Assembly: GCA_023052935.1 (NCBI GenBank)
Contig: CM041297.1
Span: 52,557,917 to 52,621,916 of the forward strand
Origin: Piezodorus guildinii
Taxonomy: Eukaryota > Arthropoda > Insecta > Hemiptera > Pentatomidae
Direction of reading: 5' to 3'
Length of the DNA: 64,000 bases
Part shown: in pieces, positions 44,660 through 57,248 of the stretch
Position numbering within the stretch: the first letter of the stretch is position 1
Layout: each line of letters opens with the position of its first letter
Notes under the pieces: generated by a model
What the model saw: the letters and a program-made list of their open reading frames with translations, nothing else
The model's database searches: none
Told to the model about the DNA's origin: nothing
Made by a program: the position numbers and the translations under genes

Positions 44660-44885
44660 ACTCCTAGTAGGTAGAAGCTATTGTGTCCCAGAAAAATCTC
44701 ATAACTAAGCAATCTGAGTGCTGGCTGGCAATGACCAGGTTCTCTACTCATGCCCTGAGTGTAAGTAGCTCTAGCGCCCTCACTCAGTCCTACACTGGCT
44801 CTCAAGCCCAGTGACTCCAAATTGACAGCTGCTGAAAGAGAGGCGCTGGGATCTCCTGGCGTTGACACCCATTTGTTGGTCCCGG

Positions 44886-44888
<3 letters not shown>
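44660..44888 (+). mobile_element. LINE 3' UTR fossil of the Jockey-2 family
   Basis: Contains in order GGTTCTCTACTCATG, TAGCGCCCT and GCTGAAAGAGAGGCGCTGGG, alignable by eye with the Jockey-2 3' UTR segment between its ORF2 stop and about 31560. Ends at a (TA)n array. Confidence 0.5.

Positions 44889-44953
<65 letters not shown>
44889..44953. repeat. (TA)n microsatellite
   Basis: About 32 units followed by a short (AGAAT)n run. Confidence 0.93.
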
Positions 44954-44957
<4 letters not shown>

Positions 44958-45013
44958 AGAATAGAATAGAAAAAAAAATTTATTCTGGGACTAGGTCAAT
45001 ATATAGCTTTTTT

Positions 45014-45181
45014 CAGTCAAATTCATAATTTTTTCAGTCAAATTCATAATTTTTTCAGTCAAATTCATAATTTTTTCAGTCAAATTCATAATTTTTTCAG
45101 TCAAATTCATAATTTTTTCAGTCAAATTCATAATTTTTTCAATCAAATTCATAATTTTTTCAGTCAATTTCATAATTTCTT
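45014..45181. repeat. 21-bp minisatellite, 8 copies
   Basis: Unit CAGTCAAATTCATAATTTTT plus one T, eight copies with very few changes. Because 21 is divisible by 3, the minus strand shows a spurious heptapeptide-repeat frame. A single inverted unit recurs at 46012-46040. Confidence 0.93.
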
Positions 45182-45249
45182 GTACCCATTTTATAAAGTT
45201 AATTTAATGAAGTTTTGCTACCAAGAACTTAACATTTTTATTAAAACTC

Positions 45250-45510
45250 GTTGTTGTTTATCCATTTATCGTCACTTTATGTTACTGTGCTTAATCCGAC
45301 GGTACAGCGGGAGTCCTAAGATTTGCCTACCCAGGTTTACTCTTAAGTAAACTTGGGTAGGCAAAACTTAGGGATCTTTTACGAGTTCCACTTATTAAAT
45401 CCTTTAAGAGTCATCTGTGGTGCACAAATATAGGAGGATCTGCTGGTTTTAGACTTGCGACCTTACGCATAGAAGGCTGTTATGCTAGCCACTACTCCAC
45501 AGGTGACCCT
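45250..45510 (-). mobile_element. SINE-B, full-length copy with internal inverted duplication
   Basis: Minus strand: head AGGGTCACCTGTGGAGTAGT, B box region, then the middle. The segment GCCTACCCAGGTTTACTC is followed by GAGTAAACTTGGGTAGGC-like sequence (45325-45362), a local palindrome absent from other copies. Confidence 0.8.
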
Positions 45511-46012
45511 AAATGCATTCAACAAGGTGTTTGAATCTGCCGGGTTTAAACACGTGACTTTGGACATATTAATCTTTAACTCCTTGCTGAATACATCCAG
45601 GGTCACCTGTGGATTAGTGGCTAGCATAACAGACTCTTTTAAATGTCGAAATAACCAAGGATTTTTACTCCCTAAAAACAAACATAGGGCCATCTGCCAA
45701 GTATGAACTCGCGATATAGGGGATAGAAGGATGTTATACTAGCCACTACACCACAGGTGACCCTCGATGCATTCAACAAAGTGCTTGAATCTGCCGGGTT
45801 TGAACCCAAATGACCGTGACCTTAGACATATTAATCCTTAACACCTTTTTGAATGCATAAAGGGTCACCTGTGGAGTAGTGGCTAGCAAAACAGCTTCTT
45901 TTAAAGGACGAAATAACCATGGATGTTTACTCCCTAAAGGAAAATATAGGGCCATATGCTGGTTTTGAACTTTCGACCTTAAGCATAGAGAGCTGTTATG
46001 CTAGCCACTATA
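45497..46012. repeat. Tandem palindromic array of SINE-B head fragments
   Basis: Two units of about 255 bp (from 45505 and from 45763). Each starts with a head end in minus orientation (CCACAGGTGACCCT) and contains the same end in plus orientation (AGGGTCACCTGTGG), so arms 45497-45526/45582-45612 and 45751-45780/45846-45874 are inverted repeats of about 30 bp. Fragments of SINE-B head and body fill the rest. Confidence 0.85.
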
Positions 46013-46041
46013 GAAAAAATCATGAATTTGACTGAAAAAAG

Positions 46042-46097
<56 letters not shown>
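46012..46097. repeat. Inverted minisatellite unit and (TA)n
   Basis: ATGAATTTGACTGAAAAAAG followed by CTATATATA is the reverse complement of 44998-45026, then (TA)n to 46097. The cluster is thus bounded by mirror-image ends. Confidence 0.85.
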
Positions 46098-46099
<2 letters not shown>

Positions 46100-46261
46100 A
46101 TTATTTTTTTTTTTTTACGTTTTATGGAATCTATGATTTCTTATAGCTGTAATACTCATTGTTCAAGAGTGTGGCTGATTTAATAATTTCTTAATAAATC
46201 CATTAATGAATATTAAAAAAAAAGTTGTATGGTTCTATTCCTCTAGAGTATTAATAGTTTT

Positions 46262-46550
46262 ATTAGTCAATTTTTTTTCCTTGAAATTTGACACAAAAAT
46301 AACATAGCATCTGACGACTTTTTAAAGCCTGAGGACGTTGGCACAGGCCGATTAGTTTTTTTAAAATAACGGCCGATTACAAATGAGTTTATAATAGGAT
46401 TTGATCTAAATAGAGAAAGAATTTTATGGAGTTTTAGGATCAGGACATTGCGACATACAAAAAAATAAAAATAAAATCGTTCATATATATTTCCGTATAA
46501 CTCAGGAATTTTTAGAGATAAAGAAAATATGTAAAATCAGTAAACCGCGA

Positions 46551-46595
<45 letters not shown>

Positions 46596-46880
46596 TATAA
46601 GATAATACTTAGTTATTATTGGATACAGGGGAAAATGGAGAAGATTTTCGAGATCAGAACACCGCAATGAACAAAGAAAAATAATTAATCTTACATGGTG
46701 GAGCAACAACTTAAAAGAAATGTAGTTTGCAATGTACTTTCCCATTCAATTAATAACTCGGTTATTATTAGAGATAGAGAAAAAAGTTGAAATTTTCTGG
46801 TATCAGAAATTCTTATTTGAAGTATTTCAATGAAAGTTAGAAGGAAAGAGTTAAAAAGTCTAGTATAAATGCTTTTGATT
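46262..46880 (+). repeat. R2 repeat copy (a), partly duplicated
   Basis: ATCTGACG, GGCCGATTACAAATGAGTTT, ATAACTCAGGAATTTTTAGA and AGATAAAGAAAA recur in order at 63660-64000. After an A40 tract (46554-46593) the last third seems repeated (AATAACTCGGTTATTATTAG). Nature unknown. Confidence 0.5.
46554..46593. repeat. poly(A) tract, 40 nt
   Basis: Uninterrupted A run inside R2 copy (a). Confidence 0.9.
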
Positions 46881-47639
46881 TATTATTTTCAACAATTAAC
46901 CTTTTTATAACTGTTGGTATGGTAATAACTATTAATGAACTGTATGTATTCTAAAATAGGTACCTTGGATTCTTCGAGTGTGGAACCCATCTTCATCAAG
47001 CACAATATGCTAGGGTCTCAGCTTTTCTCTCTATTCATCAGCAAAAGAGCCATTTGACAAAACATGCGTCAGCTTTCCCAAATGTTTCTCTTGTTGTGTA
47101 TTTTTTTTTTTTTTTCATTATTTCACATTCTCATCTCTCATAGTACGAGTATCATTTCAAATATCTGAAATGGGAGATACAGAGATAGGACTGTTGGATA
47201 CGTGTAGTTATTTTGAGTGGCAGCAGCAGAGCATCTCTCAGCCAAATTAAGCTTCTATAAGCGCCTGCTTTTAGCTCTTTACAAACTAGTACAACTTTTA
47301 CTTCCATTTTTTCATTGTGATACAAGTAATAAGAAACATAAAATATTGGATTAGTTTAGACTATATATTCTAACGGTTTACAAATGTAGTAATAGTTACC
47401 ATTTCTATTGCGGATTTAATAAAAAAAAAAATGACATAAGGATTTTTGTTTCCATACATTTACATGTTGACTCCCGAAATGGTGTAGGTTGGCGAGTAAC
47501 CAGAAACGCAGCTCATGCCATGCATAAAAAAAAAGCTTGATATCAGTAGCTGCTTTAGGGAATAATAGACAAAGAGAAGTTTTAAGTGCTAGACTATTAC
47601 TTACAATTATATTGCTGTCTAGTGACCGTACCATGTAAT
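46881..47639. other. AT-rich intergenic DNA
   Basis: Nothing recognised. Confidence 0.45.
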
Positions 47640-48240
47640 TTAATAGGTGTAATTTAAATATAGTGGTATTTATGTTTAAGAAAGAACCATTCGACCGATT
47701 TAGAGATTATCGAGATCATCGGCTCATTAGAGTAGAAGAGATGTCCATAGGTTAATAGGCTTATTACAACTTTATATCGAGTTCTATTTAGACTGCTTTG
47801 GTCGCTATTAAGTAGTAATAATTAATAACAATGAACTTTAATGGATTTATAACAACATTTAATTTATTTTAAGAACTCACCTACGAGTTGGTACTTAATG
47901 TATTTTCTAAAAGTATATAACTTGTAGGTACATGTTGCTTCATACTACACTGTATGAATCACCTTAATCAGATGAATTACAACAATCTCCCTAATTACAA
48001 CATTACAAATAACAAATTTCTAATTACTTGTACGACGTCTTTTATTGCATACATTTTCTAAAATCATCCGCTTTCTGACAGTTATCGTACGTAAATATAA
48101 CTACACATGTTTCAGGAAAGTTTTTTGATGACTTGATTAGAGAAAATTTAATTTTACCTAATAAATATATAAATAATTCTATATTTTCTATTTTACTCAT
48201 AAACCTTCACTAAATAATGCCTGAAGATGAATAGAAAAAA
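47640..48240 (+). repeat. R3 repeat copy (b)
   Basis: Uninterrupted counterpart of 37400-38500: AATTTATTTTAAGAACTCAC, TTTCTAAAATCATCCGCTTT, GTTTCAGGAAAG, GAAAATTTAATTTTACC and ACTCATAAACCTTCAC. Diverged, with no open frame. Confidence 0.5.
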
Positions 48241-48284
48241 TCGTATTAAAGTCCGTGGTGTGTTTTAGAATGTAACATATTTTT

Positions 48285-48315
<31 letters not shown>

Positions 48316-48319
<4 letters not shown>

Positions 48320-48622
48320 GTACCTCAACAACCCATGAAGGGTCTTTGTCTCGGCACATATAGAGATCCGTACTGTTTCTTGGGTAACGGCCATAAGATG
48401 AGGTGATTAGGCCGAAGTCACACTCTGCCGCCATGTTTTTTTCCCCATTAATTCGGGTAACCACTTTTTTGAGACTGGGTCTGCCCCAGGAGGGTCTGCA
48501 TACAATAGGGTCACCCCCTGGCCGAAAAACAGAATAAATAGTATTCTGCCTCAACTGGGATTCGAACCCAGGACTCAGAGAACAGTAGAATAGTGCTCTA
48601 ATCACTAGACCATGCTGCTCTT
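48316..48622 (-). mobile_element. SINE-A, full-length copy with T27 tail
   Basis: Minus strand: head near 48622 (GAGCAGCATGGTCTAGTGAT), B box GGTTCGAATCCCAG, standard body, end TGGGTTGTTGAGGTACAGAG, then 27 T on the minus strand (A27 at 48289-48315). Confidence 0.92.
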
Positions 48623-50416
48623 CTCATTTTATAAATATAGAAATAACTATAAATATTAGGGAAGAAGAATTATCATCATACAATATTTCAATTTGTAGAC
48701 TTTCAGAATAAAACTGATATTTTTGTGAAATATATAAAAGAATAACGTTTTTTTTCAATAACGCTTTTTTTTTTATTTTTTATTATAAAATATTATTATT
48801 ATAAATGGCCTGATTGCTACCCTACTCCTTTCTTTCTGGTTTAGCAAGACCAGGAGTGATGTCAAATGGCTTTTGAAGTGTCAATAAAGATACTTATATT
48901 ATGTCAGAAGTTTTGCCCAACCTCTAATTAATAATAAAATAATAATAATAATGAGTGGTTGGAGTTAATCTCCTCTTGAATATTCCTTGATAAGTGTTGC
49001 CAAATAGATAATAATAAATTACTCGGTAATACTTGTGATCGAACGAAGATAAGAAAAAGACAGGGGACCGACGTTCCCGAAGTTCCTTCAGATCGTGTAG
49101 AGGCTCCAGATAAGAGGCGCCTGGCTGGAGAAGAGCTCCAGTTCCCAGCCGGTGTGTGGTCGCTCTGCCGTGACCCACGATCGAGGCGGACCTCTAATTG
49201 CTTCCCAAATTAAACATTTTCCTTAAATAACTTCTCTCAATCCCTATTCCAATCTACCTTGGTCGGAAATATCTTGCAAGTCTGCGATCACCATAGAAAA
49301 CACTAAGTTGACAACTCAAAAGTTGCTGTTTAATAACACGTCACAGTTTTTCGTTAACATCATATTTTGCCTTGACTCATTTTACTTTCACTTAACCCGT
49401 AACCAATATGGTGGAATACTCCAGGCATTTTTTTATTTTTTCTGGAATTTCCACAGGCGCACAGTTGAAAATATGACCGATTTATTGGCGAGCGCACTGT
49501 GGTCAAGCATCTAATTCATCTGAAATCTAAAACTTCCTTATATTTTACGTTTGAATTCCGAGAATACGGGAAAAATAATACAAAAAATCTAATTATAGCT
49601 CTGAGTTGCTAAAACCTGCTAATAGATGTATTTTATATGATTTAGGAAATTCTTGAAATTATAGGTTGTAAAACAAACAGAGTGTTGTGTCTGAAAAAAA
49701 TTATGTATCACCCAAAAAGAAAAAATCACAAAAATTCTTTGTAATATCTAAAGATCTAAAGACTAAAAGAATTGATGAAATAAATCCTTGGGGTATATGG
49801 GGTAACTTAAGGATTATATAGTTTTTCGTTATTGAATAAGGGCATACATTTACAAATTGCTAAATTAAATCTACAGATGAGATTGCAATGTATATTCAAT
49901 AACGAGATTGGAAATATAATGTCTTACCTGTCTCAGCAACATCCATTGTTAGATAGAAGCAAAAAGACTTTGCTCTAATTACACCTTGAACACAATAAAT
50001 GACCATCGAAGAAAGATAATCCCACTGCGTGTTATTAGGCACTTGTGTGAACTGGAATGATTCTCTCATTTAATATTTATTTGTAAACACCGCATGGCGG
50101 GAAATATTAAGGAAAGTATTAAGGGTCTTGGCAACTAATAATAAAAAGGTTAAGCACTGGAAAATTCCAAACTTTTGACTTGACTTTTGTCCACCTAAAT
50201 TAGTGATTTGGCCCACTGTGAGGCGTAGCTTTTAGGGCCTATAGTTAACAGTAACTTTCAGGCAGTAGCTTTTGGGCTGTCGACAGAAATCATTATCCTG
50301 TGATCAGTGATATATGAGTTATATTTAACATTTAGTCGAGTGTGGGGTCCGTGTGACTCAACCATACTGTTAGTGTAAACTTTTTATTAAAAATATTTGA
50401 TACTTTTCATCCAAAT
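48623..50416. other. Intergenic DNA with GC-richer island
   Basis: About 49000-49260 is GC-richer with two GATAAG cores. 50115-50416 leads into the piggyBac relic and may hold its 5' non-coding end. No other gene recognised. Confidence 0.4.
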
Positions 50417-50850
50417 ATGTCATATTTACAGCGACAGTCTCTGAATGTCAATGATCCCAATTTCCTAGAATGGCTGAAAGAAGCTATGAGCGATTCTGGA
50501 AGTGACCAGGACTTTGATCAATATTTACAAATAACAATAGTGAAGATGATTCGGATTTGGAGTTAGATAACTTGACCGAAGACAATCAGGGATATGAAGC
50601 CGAATCAAGCATTTCTTTGAAAAATTCAGAACAAGGACGTGGTGAGGAGGAAATGTTGCATCTCAGGGCATGACATCTAAAAATTATTTTGGAAAAAACA
50701 GGTTCAAGTGGTGTTTCACTTCTGCCATAAATGTACGAATCCGTTACCAATAATCCTGAAATAATACATCATTATAATTCCACGAAAAAAGGGACCAATG
50801 CTCTTGCAATTGCCATTTTATTTGTTGTAGTTAACTTTCTGAATGCCATA
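50417..50850 (+). pseudogene. piggyBac-like transposase, internally deleted
   Basis: ATG 50417 starts a plausible N-terminus (NDPNFLEWLKEAMSDSGSDQ). A frameshift leads to an acidic stretch (NNSEDDSDLELDNLTEDNQG), then another shift to YFGKNRFKW, the G-K-(N/D)-(R/G)-x-KW motif typical of piggyBac transposases just before the catalytic core. Next comes HHYNSTKKGTNAL fused to AIAILFVVVNFLNA, which corresponds to the C-terminal end of the core. The DDD catalytic region between is gone. This is an internal-deletion relic; terminal repeats and TTAA ends were not identified with confidence. Confidence 0.75.
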
Positions 50851-51589
50851 TAATGAGAAATATATGGGTACGATTACGTAAAGATACGTATATGATATTG
50901 ATATTTATAATATTTGGTTTAAATCATTTTATGATTTTAATTAAAATCGTAATACAAATGAAGGTTGTTCAATATCAGATTCAATATATAGATATATTTA
51001 ATAATTATTTTCATTGAAATATTCTGGCAGAGCGGATAATGTGCAGCAACCTACCAGTTTTCTTCTCACCCGTCAATTTAATTCAACAAACAGATTTCAA
51101 ATGATCGATAGATGTTGCAATTTTTTTATAAAACTGTATTATAGTATGTATTTTTTGTACAATATTATTATTATTTTAGTATTAAAAGCAAAACTTGATT
51201 TGTTTCAAATTGAATATATTTAAAAGACAATCTAGCATTATTTGCGAAAATACTATGATTATAAACGTAAAAGATAAAAATTATCAGGTGTATAGAAACC
51301 ATGGTTTGGAAAATGCTTTTCAAACTCAGCTAATCGTTGCAATGGGTACTTGATCCACATGTTTAGATTAATAACTAAACCATCTCTTAAGGAAACTATA
51401 ATATAAAAACTTGCCCTTTAACCTTTTTGAGCCATTAGGTTTTTACGTTTTATTATGGGACAGTAAGTTATGTCCTGGCATCATCTGCTACTAAATTTTT
51501 CAATAATTCGAGTAATTCGACTAACAATCTAATTGAATCTATAAACAATAATTAGGTTCAGTCTATAAAATTTAATTCAACACTTACCT
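50851..51589. other. AT-rich intergenic DNA
   Basis: Nothing recognised; may include the 3' non-coding part of the piggyBac relic. Confidence 0.4.
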
Positions 51590-53040
51590 TCTTCTCTTCT
51601 TTTGCATCTCCCTATAGTGCCGTATCAGCGTAGGGGAGCGTTTAGCCACCGGCTCCAATTCTCTCTATTCCCAGCTAGGTTCCTGTCCTGACGGAAATGT
51701 TTCCCTCTTCCTCTGCAAATCTTGTCGACGTACTCCAGTTAGGACATCTTTGGTCGCCTCCGAGGCCTTCTCCCATCTGGCACATAATCCATGGTTTTTA
51801 GGAGATCTCTGTGAGCCTCCATTCTAATATCGTGGCCGAACCACTTCAACTGACGGGTTTGCAGAATTTCCTTTAACGGCGCAACCTCCAGTTCCTGGCG
51901 TATCCGCTTATTCCTGACACGATCTCTTCTTGTCTTTCCCACTATTCTTCGCAAGAACTTCATTTCAGCAGCTGTGACTCTGCTCTCCAGTCGGTCCGTC
52001 AATATCCAGCTTTCAGCTCCATATAGTAGTATAGGCAAATATACTGACTTGAAGATATGGAGCGTAACAACTCTACCCACCTCTCGCTTCCCTACTACAG
52101 TATTGCATATCTGATAGACTGCATTTACCTTTCTGATTCTATTTGATATTTCTGAATCTACTTACTGTGCCGAGGTTGGTGAAATCCGTAACCACTTCCA
52201 TTTCCTCTCCGTTACAGTATATATGGAAATCTTCCACTTGTAGTATCTTGTTTTTGCTGGTACTTATTTTCACTCCTTTTCGGCTAAGCTCTTTATGCCA
52301 TTCAGTTACCGCTTGCTGTAATTTATCTACGGTGTCCGGCACAAGAACAATGACTTCGGCGTAGAGGTAGAGTAGTTGAATCACCACTGGGTGAAGGTTT
52401 CTACGGCTCAGGAAGGTCCTCTCCGTTCTTCTTTTACATATGGTGGCCCATCCATCCATGTAGGGCGAGAATAGCAAATGGCTTAAACAGTCCCCTTTTT
52501 TGACCTTCCTCGCTATGCTAAATCAGACTCCTGTCCGTTCAGCCTTACTACTCCTTTTAGTTCTTGATATATGGATTTAATGGCTTGCTCCAAGCTCCTT
52601 GGAACATTCTTAACTCTGAGAGCCTCCTACATTTCATTTCTTGGAACGGAATCGAACGCTGCTTTTAGGTCAAGGAAGGCGAGATAAATATTTTTGTCTC
52701 TATCCCAAGATTTCTGGAGAACATTCCGCAAAAAGAAAGTGTGGTCCTGGGTTTGCCGTCCTGGTCTGAACCCGGCTTGTTCTTCTCCGATTAGGTGCTC
52801 CACTAGGGGTCTCACCCTTCCCTCCAGAATAGCCGTATAAATATTGTAGATTTTTGGAGAGAGGTATGTAGGGCGATAATTCGTGCATTCTGCCTGGGAC
52901 CCTTTCTTGTGTATCGGAATGATAACGTTATATTCCCAGTCTGTTGGGATCCTTTCTCATCCCAAGCTTTTTGGAAAAGAACGTGTATGGCTCTGACTAA
53001 CTCTGGGCCTCCCGCCTTGATGTATTCTGTTTTTGAATCT
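51590..53040 (-). pseudogene. RTE/CR1-like LINE reverse transcriptase relic
   Basis: Minus strand in order: a conserved RT start (near 53030-52860), EEQAGFRPGRQTQDHTFFLR and AFLDLKAAFDSVPR (52627-52815), a damaged YADD motif now YAEVIVLVPDT, LSRKGVKISTSKN, then SVYLPILLYGAESWILTDRL, MKFLRRIVGKTRRDRVRN and QLKWFGHDIRM (51739-52080), and a C-terminus to about 51590. Multiple stops and frameshifts. The last block is typical of RTE-like LINEs of insects; exact clade uncertain. Confidence 0.82.
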
Positions 53041-54307
53041 TAATACTAAAATATTTAAATTTATAAATTGCCAAACTGCTGTCTCATTTACTTTTCGGCT
53101 GACATTCCATTTAGTTGTTAACATTGTCAGTTCTTCCAGGAATGTTATTTAATTTTGTTTAAATATTTATTTGTTTTTCTTCTTCTTTATTTATTAGAAC
53201 GGAAATATAAACAGTCACAATTAAAAGCCTGAAACTTTTTTCTTTTTAATTCCCAGAAAATGCATTGTTGTGGTCGGATTTGATATTCTGATTCCTCTTC
53301 TGGTTGGCTCTTATGCTGCATTGCATGCGCATTAAGAAGGTTTCCTGATCAGGGGACTGGGATTGGATATTTGTTAATTCCATATTTTGTTATCGGGCTC
53401 ACTAGCTGTTCAGTTTGTTAATTTTACTCAGTCTACGGCGTTGTGATTGTCCTATCGGTTTGTTAAATAATGGGTTTGAAGGTTATCAAAGAATACATGT
53501 AAAAATATAATATACTTTAGGAGGAAGATGATTGGGGGTGCAGTCATCAAAAAATACAAATAACAAGAATTAATTATTGTAATTGGTTAATTGCAATCTC
53601 GGTTCTAATGGCTATGTTCCTCTTATATCCTACCATCAAACATCACTTCAAAATTGTTCATATTTAAAAGTTTAGTTTTTCACATATTGTTCTTCTTTTA
53701 ACTTTTAATTATTTGCATAGTTTCTCTCTATAGTCTTCAAATATTCTCATTCCAAAATTCTCATCTCAATTTTATGTTTTCTTCCATACTTTATTACTGT
53801 CATCTTATTATATTTTAATTAAATTAAATTGTACGTTTATTTACATATTGTATTACTGTCATAATATTATTGTAACTAACTTGTTAATTATTTTCTAATT
53901 GCATTGATTGTTATCTTGTCTCTCTTAGCTCTGTTGAAGTCCCACAATGTAGGCCGAAACGTCGGCACACAATTACAATAATTATTACTTGTTAATGTGT
54001 GTTTTTTTTATGTCCGCACCCCAACCATTTTCCTCATTTAATATTCTCAACGGTCAACTAAACTCCATCATTATAATTAAATGACTTGGTATGCAGTAAG
54101 TCTGTTTTTTTTTCTCTGCCTTACAATACGCCTCAGCACCTCATTATGAAATTTTTGGTGTATGTTTGCAGTTGTAGGTGATATGTTTGGTAGCATCGGT
54201 GTTCCATATGATATATCTTTTTAAATCAATAATTAGAGGCTGAGTTACAAATTTGGTGACGCTAGCAGGTGGTTGTTAAGACGTGGTCTTAACCTATATG
54301 ATTTGGT
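53041..54307. other. Intergenic DNA with a GCCGAAACGTCGGC hairpin
   Basis: At about 53950-53970 the motif TAGGCCGAAACGTCGGCAC contains a 5-bp hairpin and the CGAAACGT signature seen near Penelope-like elements. No coding part of such an element is visible. Confidence 0.4.
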
Positions 54308-54586
54308 TTGTTTATTTATTTAACTTCCTTCTATGCTGATATGGCTAATCGGACGATGTTACAGTGGGACTCTTAAATTTTGCCTATCCAGATTTTATTA
54401 GGATAGGGATCTTAAACGAGTACCTGACATCGCACAACCTCGGAACCCTTAACGTCCCCTCCGAAGGACGGCGTAACTAATGATTTTTTACTCCCATTAA
54501 AAAATCCTAGAGCCACCTCCGGGTTTGGACCCGGGGCGTTTGGCATAGGAGTCCGTTATGCTAACCACCATGCTACAGGTAACCCT
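54308..54586 (-). mobile_element. SINE-B, well-preserved full-length copy
   Basis: Minus strand: AGGGTTACCTGTAGCATGGT head, B box GGGTCCAAACCCGG, CCTCCGAAGG-type block, AGGATAGGGATC, CCTATCC, end AGGAAGTTAAATAAATAAAC. Tail (TAAA)n. Confidence 0.92.
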
Positions 54587-57248
54587 AAACACTATTTTCT
54601 GCTTTCAGTGCAAACAGAGGGTTAGATATATGTTTGGGGTAACAAATAGGTACACTATATTGTTTTTGGTCCGTGTACCAGCCATCTTTTATACCTTTGG
54701 TAGAGGGCGCTTTTTTTTTCCTTTTTTTTTTTTTTTTGAAAAGAGAAAATAATATAGTTGGTATTTTAAGTTGAATTCACTATGTTTTTGTTACTTGAAT
54801 ATTTATTTATTTGGTCATAGTTTCTGTTGCCATGGACAACAACACAGGTTAGAGGCACCATATTCTATTGTAAATAATAGTATAAATAAATATTGTATAA
54901 ACTTAGGTGGAAATGAAAGAGTTTTTATAATTCTGTGCTCCAGTGTTTTCTTATATTCCTATCAGTGATGTTCTGGATGTGATGGACATTGTATCGCAAT
55001 GGGTACTCTAGTTATCATTGAGTTGCAGCTTTGCCATCTCGGTGGATGCATTAGGGATATGTTATTCATGTTTTTGCTTCAGCTTATTCCTATCTAAAAC
55101 CTTAGACCAAAAGGTGCACCAGTCTTCTTCACATTACCTCACTATGGCTGAATAATCAGCTGGCCGCACCGTTTTAATGTTAAGAACAGAAGAAATGGTA
55201 CGTTGCGCCTGAGTCAACCAGTTCTTTAATTCAAACTTGACTACGCATCCAGAGAAATGTAATTGTTTTGTCAATTTCCATATTTATTTAGAACTGACTT
55301 AAGTGCTGAGTAAAAATCGCTGCTAGGAACAACTGTGGTTTCATTAATTTCTTAAGATCAAGGTTTAGTACATAGCAATGTGCTCGCATGTGTGTACTGA
55401 ATAAAGAGTTGAACAGAGGGATGAAATGCAATTCATTTTTCAACTGTTCACACATTATTGAGGCCTATAAAATTGTTGTCTTCATTTTTTAAATTAATTA
55501 TTAAAAGAAACTTACCGATTAATCTACTTGCTGTGTTTTTGATTGGCTGCTTTTCTGAAGCAGTGGTACCTTCAATGCAGTATTAATTAATATAATTGAT
55601 GTATTTATATACTATACTTTTCCAAAGGTATCGTGTTTACCGATCCCGGGAGGGGGGTTCATTATATAAGTGAATATTAAATTAAGCAGGTTTCAATAAA
55701 TGATATTATTATTTAAATTAACATAAACATATACCTTCTATTTACATAATGCCTCAGAATACTGATGGTTCATTTCTACTAGTTTTGCCATACAGTATTA
55801 CAAACAAAGAAATACCTTAAAACACTTAGCTGGCTGGCGAATGTAGAATCAGTCTTAAGCGCCTCATGCTGCTCTCTGACACTCGACGGAATTACTCTCT
55901 GGAATATGACTCTCTTCTTGTTGTTGAAGGAACACGACTGTTCTATTGCTGGACTTCAACTGAGCTCCTTGATTCTCCTCCATTCTCGCCCTCATCATCT
56001 CCATCTCCTCTTCATTTCAAAAATACTATATTTTGGAATCCACTCTCGGTGATCTTAACAAAGGAAGCGAGGCTGATAAGGGAAGTGCCCTGAAGCCGGC
56101 GGTTCTGGCTTTTTCTTTACTCTTGCAGGCTAGTAGCTCGGGTCTAGGAAATTCCAGGGGTGTCGCGGGGTGCCCATGGAAAATTCAAGGGGGTTAGGTA
56201 AACACCTTTTGAACTTTTGCCGACCTAGGCTTATCAATACTTATTTAATTAATGTAATAGTTATCCAATAAGGAATTTCCACCCCTCAGTATTCTCAATG
56301 CATAACTCACTCTTCTTGAAAAAATAAAACATAAATTCTCGAACCGAGATAGAAATTCTTGACACAATAAAAGTAACAGTAACAAAGCGGTAATTGAAAA
56401 TTAACTGTTTCAGTTTTAAGTGCTAATTGAGATTAACAGCTATGCCCATCTCTATACCTGGGTGCGACCCTTGTCAAGCGTATGTCTGGGTGGAGTCTTT
56501 GTTAGGAGCAAGCTTGTGAGCTTGATTAATGTCCTTTATGGCATAAGGTTTGTAGTTTTAGTAGGCAAGAATTAATAATTAAAGATTTATATAAATACTG
56601 TTTATAGACCCAGCAAAAAGAATTATCAGGTATTTTTATTTATCTTAATTACTCATATGAGAGCCGTATTTTATATCGTTGCTGTTCAGATTTAAATATT
56701 AAACTTAAACTGCGTACTCTATTTAAAGGGACAAATTAACTTTTGTATAAAACAGTTTAAGCACCATCAGGAAAAAAAAATTCAGGGTTTTAATAAAGAA
56801 CAAATTTTTATATCAGTTCACATGGCTTCTATCTCTTCTTTCATTCATGATGTTTGGGGGTAATCAACTCCGCTTAAATGTCAAGATGAGGAGCCCTTTT
56901 TGAAATGTGTACTGTATTAAAATATAGAAAAATTGGCCTAGATGGAAATTAAACGACTGAGTATTGGTGATAAGCACTTATATTACAAAAAAAAATTCTA
57001 CATTTATACTTTTTGGTCAGGTATTAATCTATTCAATCAGTTTGTTAGTAATGTTGAAACTTTTAACAATTATTTGAATGGATATATTGACTTAAGTGGC
57101 TGCATGGTGAATATCTGAGATGAAGTACTTTCTCTAGTTGTGGAATGTTTCTTTTACTGGATGGTAGTTGCAAAGAACAGAATACAGGAACTAGAAAAAT
57201 TGAAGTGGCACATCCAGCCAGAATCTGCAACATACCCAGTTTTCCCTT
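54587..57248. other. Intergenic DNA
   Basis: No gene recognised. About 55840-56180 is GC-richer; a 75-codon frame there (Ser/Pro-rich) shows no domain. The rest is AT-rich. Confidence 0.4.

Noticed and set aside
44991..45173. Open frame with perfect heptapeptide repeats
   Set aside because: It is a by-product of a 21-bp minisatellite whose unit length is a multiple of three; no start context or neighbours support a gene.
45014..45181. CRISPR-like array of equal repeats
   Set aside because: There are no spacers; the units are contiguous, and the window is eukaryotic.
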